Numbered from the stretch's first letter, positions 1-9,404 are shown. The stretch is 64,000 nucleotides of DNA from Ophiocordyceps camponoti-saundersi (nom. inval.) (GCA_003339415.1 PDHQ01000100.1:1-64000), one strand, 5' to 3'. The notes: generated by a model not told the origin, from the letters alone. Made by a program: numbers and translations.

Positions 1-44
1 AAAGGTTATATATTTAGTTATGAAAGATTAATGAATTAGATTTG
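1..44 (+). other. cox1: 3' end of an upstream cox1 intron (mitochondrial)
   Basis: The AT-rich bases before position 45 do not translate as cox1: an in-frame TAA lies at 29-31. The conserved Leu-Ser-Gly-Val stretch needs its first base from an upstream exon, so the exon is read from base 45. A terminal G at 44 fits the group I rule that introns end in G. The body of this intron lies outside the window. Confidence 0.6.
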
Positions 45-3000
45 TGAGTGGAGTTATTCTAGCTAACGCTTCACTTGATGTTACATTCCACGATACAATA
101 TTTATTGTTTTATTTATATTTAGCTGCTCTCGCTCTCCCTCTGGGAGCTGCTCTAGGGGACTCGTCCCCTCTAGGAATTTCCTCGGTACTATTAGTACCG
201 ATAAAATTCGGTTTTATATATGAATAAAACCCTCTAGAGTTGCGGGGCTCCGACTAAAATTCCCGCACTCTAGCTCTAGGGGACTCGTCCCTAATCCCCC
301 CAGCCTTATTTTTCTATCCATAGGGGACTACGAGTCCCGAAAAATATGCTGGGATAAGGTGAGGAATAAAATTCTGCCCTATAGCTCTAGGGTTTTTATA
401 AAACTCTATTATGAATTTTTTAGGTTTATCTTGATAAAACCGTATTTTGTCGGCATATTTTCCAGCTACGCTGGAAAATCAGCCGACAAAATGCTAGAAA
501 AAAAATTCGAATTTTTTATAAAAAAATTCATAAAAACCGTATTTTCACATAATTTTATATCTAAGATATCTCTATTTCCTGTTATATATAGAAGGGGCAT
601 AATCGCACATTTTGCTTACTTTTTTTTAAAAAAAAAGTTACTTTTTTTATTACATATAAAAAGTTATAGAGATAGACCTATCTCTATAAGCAAAATACAT
701 ATATATAATAGAAAATGTAGGGATCTACCTATTAGCAGCTCTAGCTCTACTGCTACTACTAGATATAAAATCTGTAGCTATGCTACTGGTCAGAGCTATA
801 AAAATACCTCTAGCTATATAGGATTAATGCCCGTGGCAGCGTCGTCTTCAGAAGAGAGCTGCTGCGCTATAGACCGTGAGGAATTTATAAAAAGGTTTTG
901 AGTAGGATTGATGGACGGAGATTGTGGTAGTATTCAAGTAAACCAATGGCGTAAACGATCATTGCAATACAGACTGGTTATAAAATTATCTAATACTAAA
1001 TCTAATTATAACATGTTGATTAGAATTGCTAAGGTAATAGGTGGTAGGGTAAGTGGGCAACGTCGATCACATGGTGGGAATAATATTCTAGCCTGCGGAG
1101 AAATCCCTAGATCAACAGGAAAATATCTTTTTTGAGATGTGAATAATAAGCAAGAAGTAGAAAAAATTATAAAAATCTATGATATTTATCCCCCTTTAAC
1201 CTCAAAAAAAACCTGTCAACTGGCATTCCTTAAAACTTGTTTAATCAATACCTCGGTAAATACCTATTTATCGAATAGAAATTTTAAGTATGATAAACAA
1301 TTAACTATTATAAATAATAATATTAATTTAAATATACCTTATTATTTTGAAGCATGATTAACAGGATTTATAGAAGGCCAGGGTTGTTTTTCAATAAGAA
1401 AATCAAATAACCATTCTTTTTCAATAGGACATAATGAAGATTTTTACTTGTTAGATGCTATAAAGCGATATTTTAAAGTAACAAGTAAAATTAGGACAAA
1501 ATCTCCGCGACGGAGCCTCAGGGAATTAAGTTCCCTGAGGCTCCGTCGCAGTCACAGGGGGACTACGTCGCCAGCTCTGTCGCCGGCAGCAGCTCTACTG
1601 TGTGGTAGAGGAATTTTCAGCTCTAGCTCTGGGGATTTTATCCATGCAAATTTTCCCAGCTATGCTGGAAAAATACCGCTAGAAAATCCGAGTTTCGATT
1701 TTAGGGAATTCTATTCCCCCAAAACTCCTAGAGGGGGCGAGCCCCCTAGAGCTGCTGCTGGAGCACACAAAAAATTTTATTTTTTAGAAATATATAAGAA
1801 AGAATTATTATTAAAAATAATAAGCCATTGTACAGATTATCCCTTATTAGGTGAAAAATCCGAGTCATTAAAAAAATTCCATACTAAGCTTTTTATAGTT
1901 TAAGTTTTTTTTTGGGGGGGGTTAATTCCAGCAGCAGCTCTCAGAGCAGTAGAGGGTATTTTAGCCTGCGGTAAAATACCCTCTACTAATACTAAAATAT
2001 ATAAATAAATAAATTGTCAATAGGTTTAGCTACCCTGCGCCTAAAGTGTCGTGTTGTCATGCCACCATGAGAATAGCATACTATTTTCGGTAAAACAGAA
2101 GCAGAATAGGCTAGCTGTAATTTCTGTCTGTTTTGCTAACGGTGAAGTCTATATTTTTATTGAGAAATTTTTTTTTTTCTAGGGTGGCTACTACTCCAGA
2201 AGAAGAGCAGCAGCCACCGCTCTCTGCGCAGTAGGTACCTTCTACAGCTCGCTAGTAGAGCTGCGGGAATAGAATCCCATAGAGCAGCAGCTGCAGCAGG
2301 GTTTTATTTACCTATATGAATTTTTTTAGAAAACCTGCCAAAATATCATATCATATCATATCATATCATGTTTGCTTATTTTTCTAGCGGGCCCACCCAC
2401 TTCTAGTAGAGCGGTACTTCTATAGAGCGGAGAGCGGCATAAAAATTTTTTAGTCCGCCACTTCTAGGGACTAATAGTCCCCTAGAAGACGAAGTGGGCA
2501 CCGATTTTTAGAGCTGAATATTATTCAGCTCTAAAAATACGCCCCGCTCTCCAAAAATAGCCTAGAAGTGAAGTGGTCCCGCGATATATCGCGCTAGCAA
2601 AATAAGAAGTCGCCAAATATGCGGGTAAAAAATACCCTCTGCTACTCTACGTTAAAAAAAAATAAGTAAAAAAGGAGTACTAGATAATACCGTGGAAACC
2701 AAAACTAATAAATTATTAATATTTTAATCTTTTTTTAGCTAGTAGGATCCGTAGAGACTAAACGTGGCAATCGAAAGTTTATTAAGTTAAACAATTAGAT
2801 AAGTTATAGTCCGATCCACTGCGTGAGCAGTGTCATTATCTAAAGTTAGTACAAATTGTACTCATATTATGGTGTATGGTGATACCGAAAAGACTTACTA
2901 CGTGGTGGCTCAAATGGGCCTCAATAATTTAAATTATTGTGCAATTGACTGTATGCTGAGACCCAAATATAGATATAACTATTCACTGCTAACAATTAAT

Positions 3001-6000
3001 ATGGAATTGCAAAATTCAGGGGAAGATGCTGGTGGAAGATGTCTGGGTGTTCTTAGTAGTAAAAATAATAATTATACTATATATAAGAAGAGGAATAGTA
3101 GAGCTGCAGCAGCTCTCGCCAACTTACATATAGATTTGCTATCAGCAGAAAACTGTAAAGGATTCTCAGAGGCTATACGTCAATCATTTAATTCGCGTTT
3201 GTATAAATTTAAGGTTTTTCATAGTAGGAATAGAGCAGCAGCTGTCGCAGCTGCGGCAGCTGCAGCTCTACGCCGCTCAATCGCTCTAACTCTAACAAGG
3301 CGGCACATTTTTATAAGCCAGGGACTCGGGACCATTAGAAATCTTCTCTATCCCTCGTGCGACTTCGCAGCACGACTCCTAGTGCTGCGGAATAATATTC
3401 CCTTATCCCTTGTGCAGCGAAGTCTCCCTGCTAGCAAGAAGGATAAGGGATTAGAAGTCGCAGGAGTAAATTGCCGCTGTAATATAATAAAATATAAAAG
3501 TAAATGTAAAAGCGCAGAGTCGAGTTATTTCTTGGATAAGAATAACAAGGAGATCGCAACTAACTCTCCCAGGGGAGAGAGCTACCACAGCTCTACTAAT
3601 TTCTATCGCTGGTTAGCAGGAATAATCGATGGTAAAGGCCTTTTTGATATAAGAAGGGTATCTCCATATTCTGAAAAATTAGTATTAATATCTATTCGAA
3701 TAAAATTACATAATAGAGATTTAAGAATTTTAAATCGTATTCAAAACACCTTACATATGGGAAGAATAATTACATATAATAATAAAAAATCTTCAACATA
3801 TATAGTATCTGATGAAATAGATATGAAATATTTAATCCATAAATTAAATGGTATAGTTAGAATTAAGTGCCATAGTTTTAAAATAGCTTGTGCATTATAT
3901 AAGATAGATTACGTTAATCCAATATTTGAGATTGAAGTTAATGATTCTTATTTTTCCGGGTTAATTGATGCAATCGGTAATATAGTTTTTAATTTTAATA
4001 ATAACAGAATTGAATGTCATTTACGGATTAAGCATAATCAATATACATCTAAACTATGTTTTGATTATGTAATTCCTTATTGTAAGCCATTTATATATGA
4101 TTCAATACTTTATTATAATAAAAAACTAGGTACCTTTTCTTATAAATATAAAATTTTAAAATATAAATCCCTTGAGGCTATGTTACGTCTCTATGAGTAT
4201 TTTATGGAAAATAGGTTATATTCTGATTTTAAGTTTTATAGAGTTAGATTAATAAAACAATTTATAGAGATACGAGATTATAAAAATTCCCATGTTAATA
4301 GTAAGCAATATAAAATTTATTCTTATTTTATGATAAAATGAATTAAGTACCAAAATCCTCTATGAACTAAAGCACCTTTTATTGACAAATTGTTAAAAAT
4401 GAAGAAATAGTCCATAAACTTTAAGAAGCTACTAGTAGTAAGCAATACTTTGACTATGTTAATGATAATTATAATATTAATGTTATTATCATCAGGCGCA
4501 GGGACGATTAATCCCCATACAGCTCTAGCCCTAGCTCTAGCTCTCCAGAGAGCTCCTGCCATAGGAAGGGACTCGGGGCTATTAGCCCCGTCCCTTAATA
4601 GAAATTCAGGTAGAGCTGGCACATTTTTCGATTTAATAACTCTAGAAAAATTCGCCAGCTCGGGAATTTCATTCCACCCTTTACGGCGGGAATTTTATTC
4701 CTGGGAATATTATTCCCGGAGAGCTGCAGCAGCTCTACTACTAGTAGTAGAGCTGCTGCGTAATATTATTACGCAGCTCCAGGAATTTTATTCGGGAATT
4801 TTAGTCGGAGCCCCGTCGAAGAGGATAAGAAAGGAGGAGAGCGAGAGCTGCTGTATGGGAATAAGAGGCGGTAAGATAGCAGCTGTCCACCGGGGCAAGA
4901 AGTGGGACGGTATCTGGGACTGATACAGGAACTTAATAGGTAAAGCCTCTGCAGCGTGTAGGTGCGCAGCTCTAGAAAATATTTTTATTCCTTGGCTTTA
5001 TAATTATGTAAAAAAAATAGATCCTTCAATGTTTGTTGCATTAGGTGAAATTTTTCTGTTTATAGGTAAATATAGTAGCGATAACTTATTATTTATCTAT
5101 CTACATGTGAGTTGTTTAATTGTCGCTATAAATATAAGTTTAATTATTATAACCCATGAATTTATAAGCAACCCTAACTCTACTAAAAATAAATTCTATT
5201 TACCCATAAAAATTTTTTTATTGGTTATGCTATTTATATTTTTAATTATAATGTTAATTGTTTTTTGTTATCTAACTCACTATTTAATATGAAATAAGAT
5301 GTGGCGGTTGTTTGCAAAGCTGCGCGAGATTAATCCCGTACGCAAGCTACTAACTGCCCGGTCAAACCGTGCCAACACTAGCTGGCTGGCTCGGGCTAAA
5401 AAAATTTTTAGCCGCAGCACCTCTACTACTGGAGTGGAGCATAATAAACCGCAGCCACCTAAAAAACCTGAAAATGTTAATATACCACCTAGTCATAAAG
5501 ATGTAAAAAAAAAAGCTTCAGAGATGAAACAAAAACTACTAAAATTACAAAATTCTAAATCTAATAGCAGCAACAGTGCTCCCCCTAAAGACCTAAATAG
5601 GGGTTCTATTAGACAGAGTAGGAATTGAGAACACAATATAACTATAGAAAAAAGAAAAGATTTATCTATAAAAGATCAATTAGATAAAGTTAATTTTGAA
5701 TTAAAAGCTTACAACAATCAGAAAAAAAAATTTAAACAAAGCATAAATAATATAAAAAAAGGTAAAGAAAATTTTTACCCGGATAAATCTAAATACCTCT
5801 GAAAAGATTATATAGAAGCAATCAATAGTCTTAAAGCTAATCTTAAATCCATGAGAAATAACTTAAAAAAAGGGGGTAGGTAGAGGGGTACTTCTAGCCA
5901 TTTGGCGATTCGATTCCTAGAGGGGTGATCGACAGATCTCCTTGCCCCCTATACTATAGAGCAGTTCCAGCTCGGGGATAATATTGCGAGCTATATATAG

Positions 6001-8106
6001 GGAATCCTATGAATTTTTTTAGCAGTGGCCATTAATAGTCCAGCTTCACTAGGGGGACTAATAGTATACCCTAAATTCAGGCGTTATTTTCCTATTAGCA
6101 GCCCAGAGAAGTGGGTAAGTGAAGTGACTGGTAAATTTGGCGTATTTTGTGTTTAAGATAGACATATCTTAAATACAAAATGGCAGCTATGCTATATAGA
6201 AAAAAATTCCTAAACCGTATTTGCAGAGCTGGGAATATTATTCAGCTCTACCAAAATGCACGCATACTTCTTATTTTTATCTACGATAAAAATATGCCAA
6301 AAATCGATTAGCCTACGAAGTAAGCACGGCAGCACGAGGAATTCTATTCCCGCAGCTCTAGTGGATGGGATGGGGTGGGGGAATAATATTACCGGGGAGA
6401 GCTAGCTAGCTAACTAGCTAGCTAGCTAGCTAGCTAGCTAGCTAGCTAGCTGCCTGCCTGCTGCTCTGTGTAAAAAACCATTAATATTCTAACAAGCACT
6501 TTCACTATGTATTGAGTATGGGAGCCGTTTTTGCTATGTTTGGGGGATGATATTTTTGAATCCCTAAAATGTTAGGCTTGAATTACGACTTAAATTTTGC
6601 TAGATCACAGTTTTGACTTTTATTCATTGGTGTTAATCTTACATTTTTCCCTCAGATGTTGGGGGCCTATATTATAAATTATGTAGTGTAAATGGAAAAT
6701 ATATATTATAGTATAGCATACTTCCTTAAAAACTTGGCAAATTGCTGGAAAGACTAAATTAACAAAATTATTATGTCGTATCAGCAGGTAATCTTTACTA
6801 GGACGGCTGACCGTCGTAAAGCCACTTCAACGATCATGCGCTAAGTACCCTTAGGGTAATGATATGATCTTTATAATGTGACTATTAAGCATTTATAATT
6901 ATGATCTTTATAATGTGACTATTAACCATTTATAATTTATCTAATCAAGATTCCAGGGCTCTGAGCCCTAAAAACAAATTATCTAGTTCTTATAGCTTGA
7001 ATCTATAGTTACCCAATTTTTCTAGTGCTCTCCGAATTTTTTTATGGAAAAAAATGTGGAGGGCGGGCGTGATTTTTTTTTAGTCGCTTATATATATATA
7101 TATAAATCTGCCTGCCAGCCGCCTAAAAATTCCTAAACCGTATTTTGTTTTTAGGGCTGGGTATAAAATCCATAGAGCTTAAAATTCCTGCGCGGGAATA
7201 AATTCCCGCTAGCGGAGGGGACTCTTAGGGATTTTTTAGGCGACTTCTAGTTTTTATTATAAAAACGTAATTTTATTTATTATGAATTTGGAGGTTTATC
7301 CACAGCGCCAGCGCTAGCGCTAGCGCTAGCGCTAGCGCTGCTGCGCAGGATTTTTTCAAAAAAAATCGAATTTTATTCTATGTCTATATAGAATAAAATT
7401 AATAAACCGTATTTTGTCGGCATATTTTCCAGCTACGCACAATTTTTTTATATATATATAAAAAAATAAGAAAATAAGCCCAGCCGACAAAATGCTAGAA
7501 TAAAAATTCGAATTTTTCTGCGCAAGCTAGAAAAATTCATAAATAAAATTAGCCACAGCACAGGAATATTATTCCTATTTTACATATAGAGATAGGTCTA
7601 TCTCTATATATAAAATACATATATAGAAGATTAAAAAAAAATCGGATTTTTAGGGGGGACGAGTCCCCTAAAAAATTCGGCACTAAGAGTCCCTCCCCTT
7701 AAAAGTTTGATCGATAAAGGTAATTCTTATGAAGGTAAATATATAGTTATAAATATAAATTATAATTTTTCACTGCTACTTAGTTATTATAAAGCAACAC
7801 TTTTTAGGTCTACAGGGGATGCCTAGGAGAATAGGGGACTACCCTGATGCTTTTGCAGGATGAAACCTAATAAGTAGCGTAGGGTCTATTGTAAGCGTAG
7901 TTGCTGCATTATTGTTCTTAAATATTGTTTACAAACAATTAATAGAAGGTAAAGTAGCATATAGAAATCCTTGATTAAGATCAGGATTCTATACAGATGC
8001 ACTACAAGCCAACTTAAACAGATGTTACAATAGTTTAGAGTGGGGATTAACAAGCCCTCCTAAACCTCATGCATTTATTAGTTTACCTGTACAATCATCT
8101 CTGTAA
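45..8106 (+). CDS. cox1: Cytochrome c oxidase subunit 1, 3' part, four exons (mitochondrial, code 4)
   Basis: Catalytic haem-copper subunit of respiratory complex IV in the inner mitochondrial membrane. Exons are read at 45-94 (ending [11 protein letters not shown]), 2893-2910 (TYYVVA), 6497-6652 ([12 protein letters not shown] through NLTFFP) and 7795-8106 ([12 protein letters not shown] to the TAA stop). Joined, they follow the universal COX1 order [18 protein letters not shown] without gap or overlap. Each exon upstream of an intron ends in T and each intron ends in G, as expected for group I introns. TGA must be read as Trp (for example in GGWYFW and in the last exon), so this is mitochondrial code. 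Exon 3 starts exactly at the two histidines that bind haem a3 and haem a in the family (HFH). The 5' half of the gene lies upstream of the window. Confidence 0.95.
95..1903 (+). CDS. Intron A-encoded LAGLIDADG homing endonuclease/maturase, exon-fused, with in-frame GC insertions
   Basis: With TGA as Trp, one frame runs from the cox1 exon (last codon 92-94) through the intron to a TAA at 1901-1903. Two LAGLIDADG motifs mark the protein: [10 protein letters not shown] near 902-931 and [12 protein letters not shown] near 1358-1393. Family members cut intronless alleles to spread the intron and often help it splice. The recognisable domain starts near 877. The preceding 260 codons have no recognisable domain and contain GC-rich hairpin DNA. 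A second GC-rich block (about 1500-1770) splits the second LAGLIDADG domain yet keeps the frame; the family-like tail resumes with [18 protein letters not shown]. Whether the protein is still active is unclear. Confidence 0.75.
437..499. repeat. Mobile-type hairpin element, copy 1 (also at 7404-7500)
   Basis: An inverted repeat with TTTTGTCGGC on one side and GCCGACAAAA on the other, enclosing a second stem (ATTTTCCAGC / GCTGGAAAAT). The left flank and arm (aaaccgtattttgtcggc...) and the right arm plus flank (agccgacaaaatgctagaa) recur in intron C, where the loop is expanded. A shared element in two different introns suggests dispersal. Confidence 0.75.
1949..1986. repeat. Perfect 15-bp-arm hairpin in intron A
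   Basis: The arms GTAGAGGGTATTTTA and TAAAATACCCTCTAC are exact reverse complements around an 8-nt loop. It lies just downstream of the intron A ORF and is one of many GC-cluster hairpins in this mitochondrial segment. Confidence 0.85.
2343..2369. repeat. (ATATC)n pentanucleotide repeat in intron A
   Basis: About five tandem copies of ATATC lie in intron A, between GC-rich hairpin elements. Confidence 0.85.
2504..2538. repeat. Perfect 16-bp-arm hairpin in intron A
   Basis: The arms ATTTTTAGAGCTGAAT and ATTCAGCTCTAAAAAT are exact reverse complements with a 3-nt loop. A neighbouring stem (CTTCTAGGGACTA with TAGTCCCCTAGAAG, about 2461-2487) makes this a double-hairpin element. Confidence 0.85.
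2911..4410 (+). CDS. Intron B-encoded LAGLIDADG homing endonuclease, exon-fused
   Basis: The frame continues from the 18-nt exon 2 through the intron to a TAG at 4408-4410, reading TGA at 4339 and 4375 as Trp. Two LAGLIDADG motifs are seen: [14 protein letters not shown] near 3604-3645 and [12 protein letters not shown] near 3948-3984, about 115 residues apart as expected of a two-motif monomer. The N-terminal 230 codons include GC-rich insertions that translate as Ala runs (about 3100-3120 and 3235-3275). The end of the frame overlaps the ATAGTCC element of the intron, a common compact arrangement. Confidence 0.8.
4456..5883 (+). CDS. Unrecognised 475-codon mitochondrial ORF in intron B: hydrophobic segments plus Lys-rich tail
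   Basis: The frame runs from ATG 4456 to TAG 5881-5883 if the TGA codons at 4921, 5290, 5626 and 5800 are Trp. It starts hydrophobic ([14 protein letters not shown]) and then crosses a GC-rich block of about 480 bp (roughly 4496-4975) without a stop. Two further likely membrane segments follow, near 5080-5150 and 5212-5289. The last 150 residues are Lys/Asn-rich and look coiled-coil ([20 protein letters not shown]). I do not recognise a family, and no LAGLIDADG or GIY-YIG motif is visible. Persistence of four TGA codons in one long frame supports real mitochondrial coding, but the first third may be element-derived. Confidence 0.5.
4726..4777. repeat. Double hairpin: perfect 34-bp palindrome plus adjoining stem-loop
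   Basis: GCAGCAGCTCTACTACT is followed directly by its exact reverse complement (4726-4759, no loop). Overlapping its right end, GCTGCGTAAT / ATTACGCAGC form a second stem with a 3-nt loop (4755-4777). It lies inside the reading frame of the unknown intron B ORF. Confidence 0.9.
6082..6115. repeat. Dispersed 34-bp repeat, copy 1 (copy 2 at 8902-8935)
   Basis: The stretch beginning CGTTATTTTCCTATTAGCAG and ending AAGTGGG occurs in intron B and again beyond trnR with one mismatch. It is part of the dispersed element family of this mitochondrial DNA. Confidence 0.85.
6401..6450. repeat. (TAGC)n repeat near the end of intron B
   Basis: About twelve GCTA units, with one imperfect unit near the left end, lie 46 bp before exon 3. 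The unit is self-complementary over two repeats, so the tract can fold as a cruciform. Confidence 0.9.
6863..6936 (+). repeat. 37-bp tandem duplication in intron C
   Basis: Two 37-bp units (6863-6899, 6900-6936) beginning TATGATCTTTATAATGTGAC differ at one base. Confidence 0.9.
7303..7339. repeat. (GCTAGC)n palindromic repeat in intron C
   Basis: Alternating GCGCTA units form a tract of nested palindromes in an AT-rich surrounding. Confidence 0.85.
7404..7500. repeat. Hairpin element, copy 2, with expanded loop
   Basis: Same arms and flanks as 437-499, but the inner stem is lost: after CCAGCTACGC about 40 bp of A/T-rich sequence replaces the return arm before AGCCGACAAAATGCTAGAA. This is an insertion into, or rearrangement of, a dispersed hairpin. 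Confidence 0.75.
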
Positions 8107-8189
8107 TAGAAAATTTATTAATAATAATGTCAGCCTTATTATTATTAGCATATGTAACAGTGGTTGAAAGAAAAACCATGGCTAGTATG
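8094..8189 (+). pseudogene. nad1: nad1 5' segment overlapping the cox1 stop (partial or broken)
   Basis: A frame offset from cox1 reads a typical NADH dehydrogenase subunit 1 N-terminus: [20 protein letters not shown] followed by VTVVERKTMASM. No ATG precedes it; the frame is closed by TAG at 8079-8081, and it starts inside the last codons of cox1. After ASM the next codon is TAA, where the family has Gln, followed by ACA AGA TTA (T-R-L, where the family has R-R-L). Then tandem repeats begin and the conserved Gly-Pro-Asn is not found. It could be an exon before an intron, a truncated gene with a C-to-T nonsense change, or a duplicate fragment. The rest of nad1 is not visible before the junction at 9,342. 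Confidence 0.65.
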
Positions 8190-8478
8190 TAAACAAGATT
8201 ACTACTACTACTCAGCTCTCAGCTCTCAGCTCTCAGCTCTCAGGGGAGTGGTGAGCGGTGAGCGGTGAGCGGTGATCGGTGATCTTTTTAAAAAGATCTC
8301 CTGCCACTACGTAGGCGGGAACATTATTCCCGCAGGAATTTTTAGTTCTTCTAAAAATTCGGTTTTATTAGATAAATAAAACCCTCGGTGTCCCTTGAAA
8401 TCAGCAGAACCCTAAATTTAACAATTCAGCTTGCCGTAATTTAGTATCCATGGAGCGGATATGGTGCAAGTAACTAAA
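8190..8478. other. Mitochondrial spacer with short tandem repeats
   Basis: It holds four CAGCTCT units (8212-8242) and about five GTGAGCG/GTGATCG units (8249-8285). GC-rich hairpin sequence follows, then AT-rich DNA before trnR. No gene is seen. Confidence 0.7.
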
Positions 8479-8549
8479 GTCTCATTAGCTCAATGGTAGA
8501 GCCTGATACTTCTAATATTATGATCTTAGTTCGACTCTGAGATGAGATT
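8479..8549 (+). tRNA. trnR: tRNA-Arg (anticodon UCU), mitochondrial
   Basis: A full cloverleaf can be drawn. The acceptor stem is GTCTCAT with ATGAGAT; the D arm is GCTC/GAGC; the anticodon stem is TGATA/TATTA with loop CTTCTAA (anticodon TCT); the T arm is CTTAG/CTGAG with loop TTCGACT. The discriminator base is T8549. CCA is not encoded. A tRNA-Arg near the cox1/nad1 boundary is common in Sordariomycete mitogenomes. Confidence 0.9.
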
Positions 8550-9341
8550 AGGGATAGCCTCCTCCCTTGTGTTCACGGTAAAAATTTAGAGCTGTGGCTA
8601 TTTGTGTTTAAACTGTATTATATTGCCGAGGCGGTGTCAGCAACAGGAATAATAGGAATAGGCGGCTTAAGCGGGCGGTCCAGAGGAGAGAGCACCATAA
8701 ACTCTTTTTTGTAGGAGAAGGGTGATTTGCTAGTTTTTTTTATTTGTCTCCTGCAGCTGTAAGCTCTTAGCTCTCAGTAGTAGAGCTGCTAGCATATTTG
8801 CTTATTTTTTATATATATATATATAAAATAAGAAGTCGGAATATTATTAATTTTTTATAGAGCTCTAGTTTTTATTATTATTATAAAAACGTAATTTTAG
8901 CCGTTATTTTCCTATTAGCAGCCCAGATAAGTGGGAAAATTAGAGAGAGCAGCTCTCCGCTCTGTGCGGGGGGGGGGGGGGGGACTCAGAGCAGAGCAGA
9001 GTCCCGCTATAAAAAATCCGGTTTTTTAGAAAACCTGCCAACCAGCCCCACCCCTTAAATAATAAATAGTCTATTAATTATAAAATATTACTGGCTATTT
9101 TTGCATCTATATTATCTAAAGTTTAATCTTATAGTTATTAGTGGCTGTGGCAGCTAGGTTTTATTTAATAGCTGTCAGTTAAGTAGAGGAGTTTATTAGT
9201 AGTAGCAATGGTATAGGGGGATTAATCCCGACTTCTTATTTTTTTTTGTGCGTATTTTTAAGCTAGCAGGAAGGCGCTAGAAAAATTTGATATGGTATGC
9301 GTGCATTTTTGTAAGGGACCACTTAACTTCTAGGCTATTTA
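8550..9341. other. Mitochondrial spacer with GC clusters and a G16 run
   Basis: AT-rich spacer with no recognisable gene. It contains a 16-base G run (8968-8983), the second copy of the 34-bp repeat (8902-8935) and short motifs shared with the introns, such as TTTTTTAGAAAACCTGCCAA (also near 2324). Confidence 0.7.
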
Positions 9342-9368
9342 GGGGGGGGGGGGGGGGGGGGGGCGGGG

Positions 9369-9404
<36 letters not shown>
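9342..9404. other. 63-base G tract at the mitochondrial-nuclear junction
   Basis: A nearly pure G run, with C only at 9364 and 9369, separates AT-rich code-4 mitochondrial DNA from GC-rich nuclear DNA. Nothing on the right resembles mitochondrial sequence and nothing on the left resembles nuclear sequence. A low-complexity overlap is a classic place for a false assembly join. Confidence 0.9.

Larger units (their letters stand above)
95..2892 (+). other. cox1 intron A, group I, with LAGLIDADG ORF
   Basis: This 2.8-kb intron interrupts cox1 between Asp and Thr-Tyr-Tyr-Val-Val-Ala. Its 3' part holds a group I core signature: AGACTA near 2755-2760 pairs with TAGTCC near 2807-2812, a typical P7 arrangement. 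The upstream exon ends in T and the intron ends in G. The 5' 1.8 kb is a reading frame continuous with the exon; the rest holds GC-rich hairpin elements. Boundaries were inferred from cox1 protein continuity, not from RNA. Confidence 0.8.
2911..6496 (+). other. cox1 intron B, probable group I, with two ORFs
   Basis: This 3.6-kb intron lies between Val-Val-Ala and the His-Phe-His haem-ligand codons of cox1; the exon ends in T and the intron ends in G. A group I-like ATAGTCC element at 4407-4413 overlaps the stop of the first ORF. After it the intron continues for another 2 kb with a second ORF, GC hairpins and a TAGC repeat. No cox1 residues are missing between the flanking exons, so this is one intron with an insertion or a twintron, not two introns around a lost exon. 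Confidence 0.75.
6653..7794 (+). other. cox1 intron C, no ORF
   Basis: This 1.1-kb intron interrupts [11 protein letters not shown]. The exon ends in T (CCT) and the intron ends in G before CAACACTTT. No homing endonuclease frame is visible. It holds a 37-bp tandem duplication, a second copy of the intron A hairpin element, a GCTAGC repeat and TA runs. A structured GC-rich segment near 6800-6860 may belong to the ribozyme core. Group I is inferred from the junction bases only. Confidence 0.65.

Noticed and set aside
8212..8285. Possible CRISPR-like or satellite array
   Set aside because: The units are 7 bp without spacers: simple tandem repeats in mitochondrial spacer DNA.
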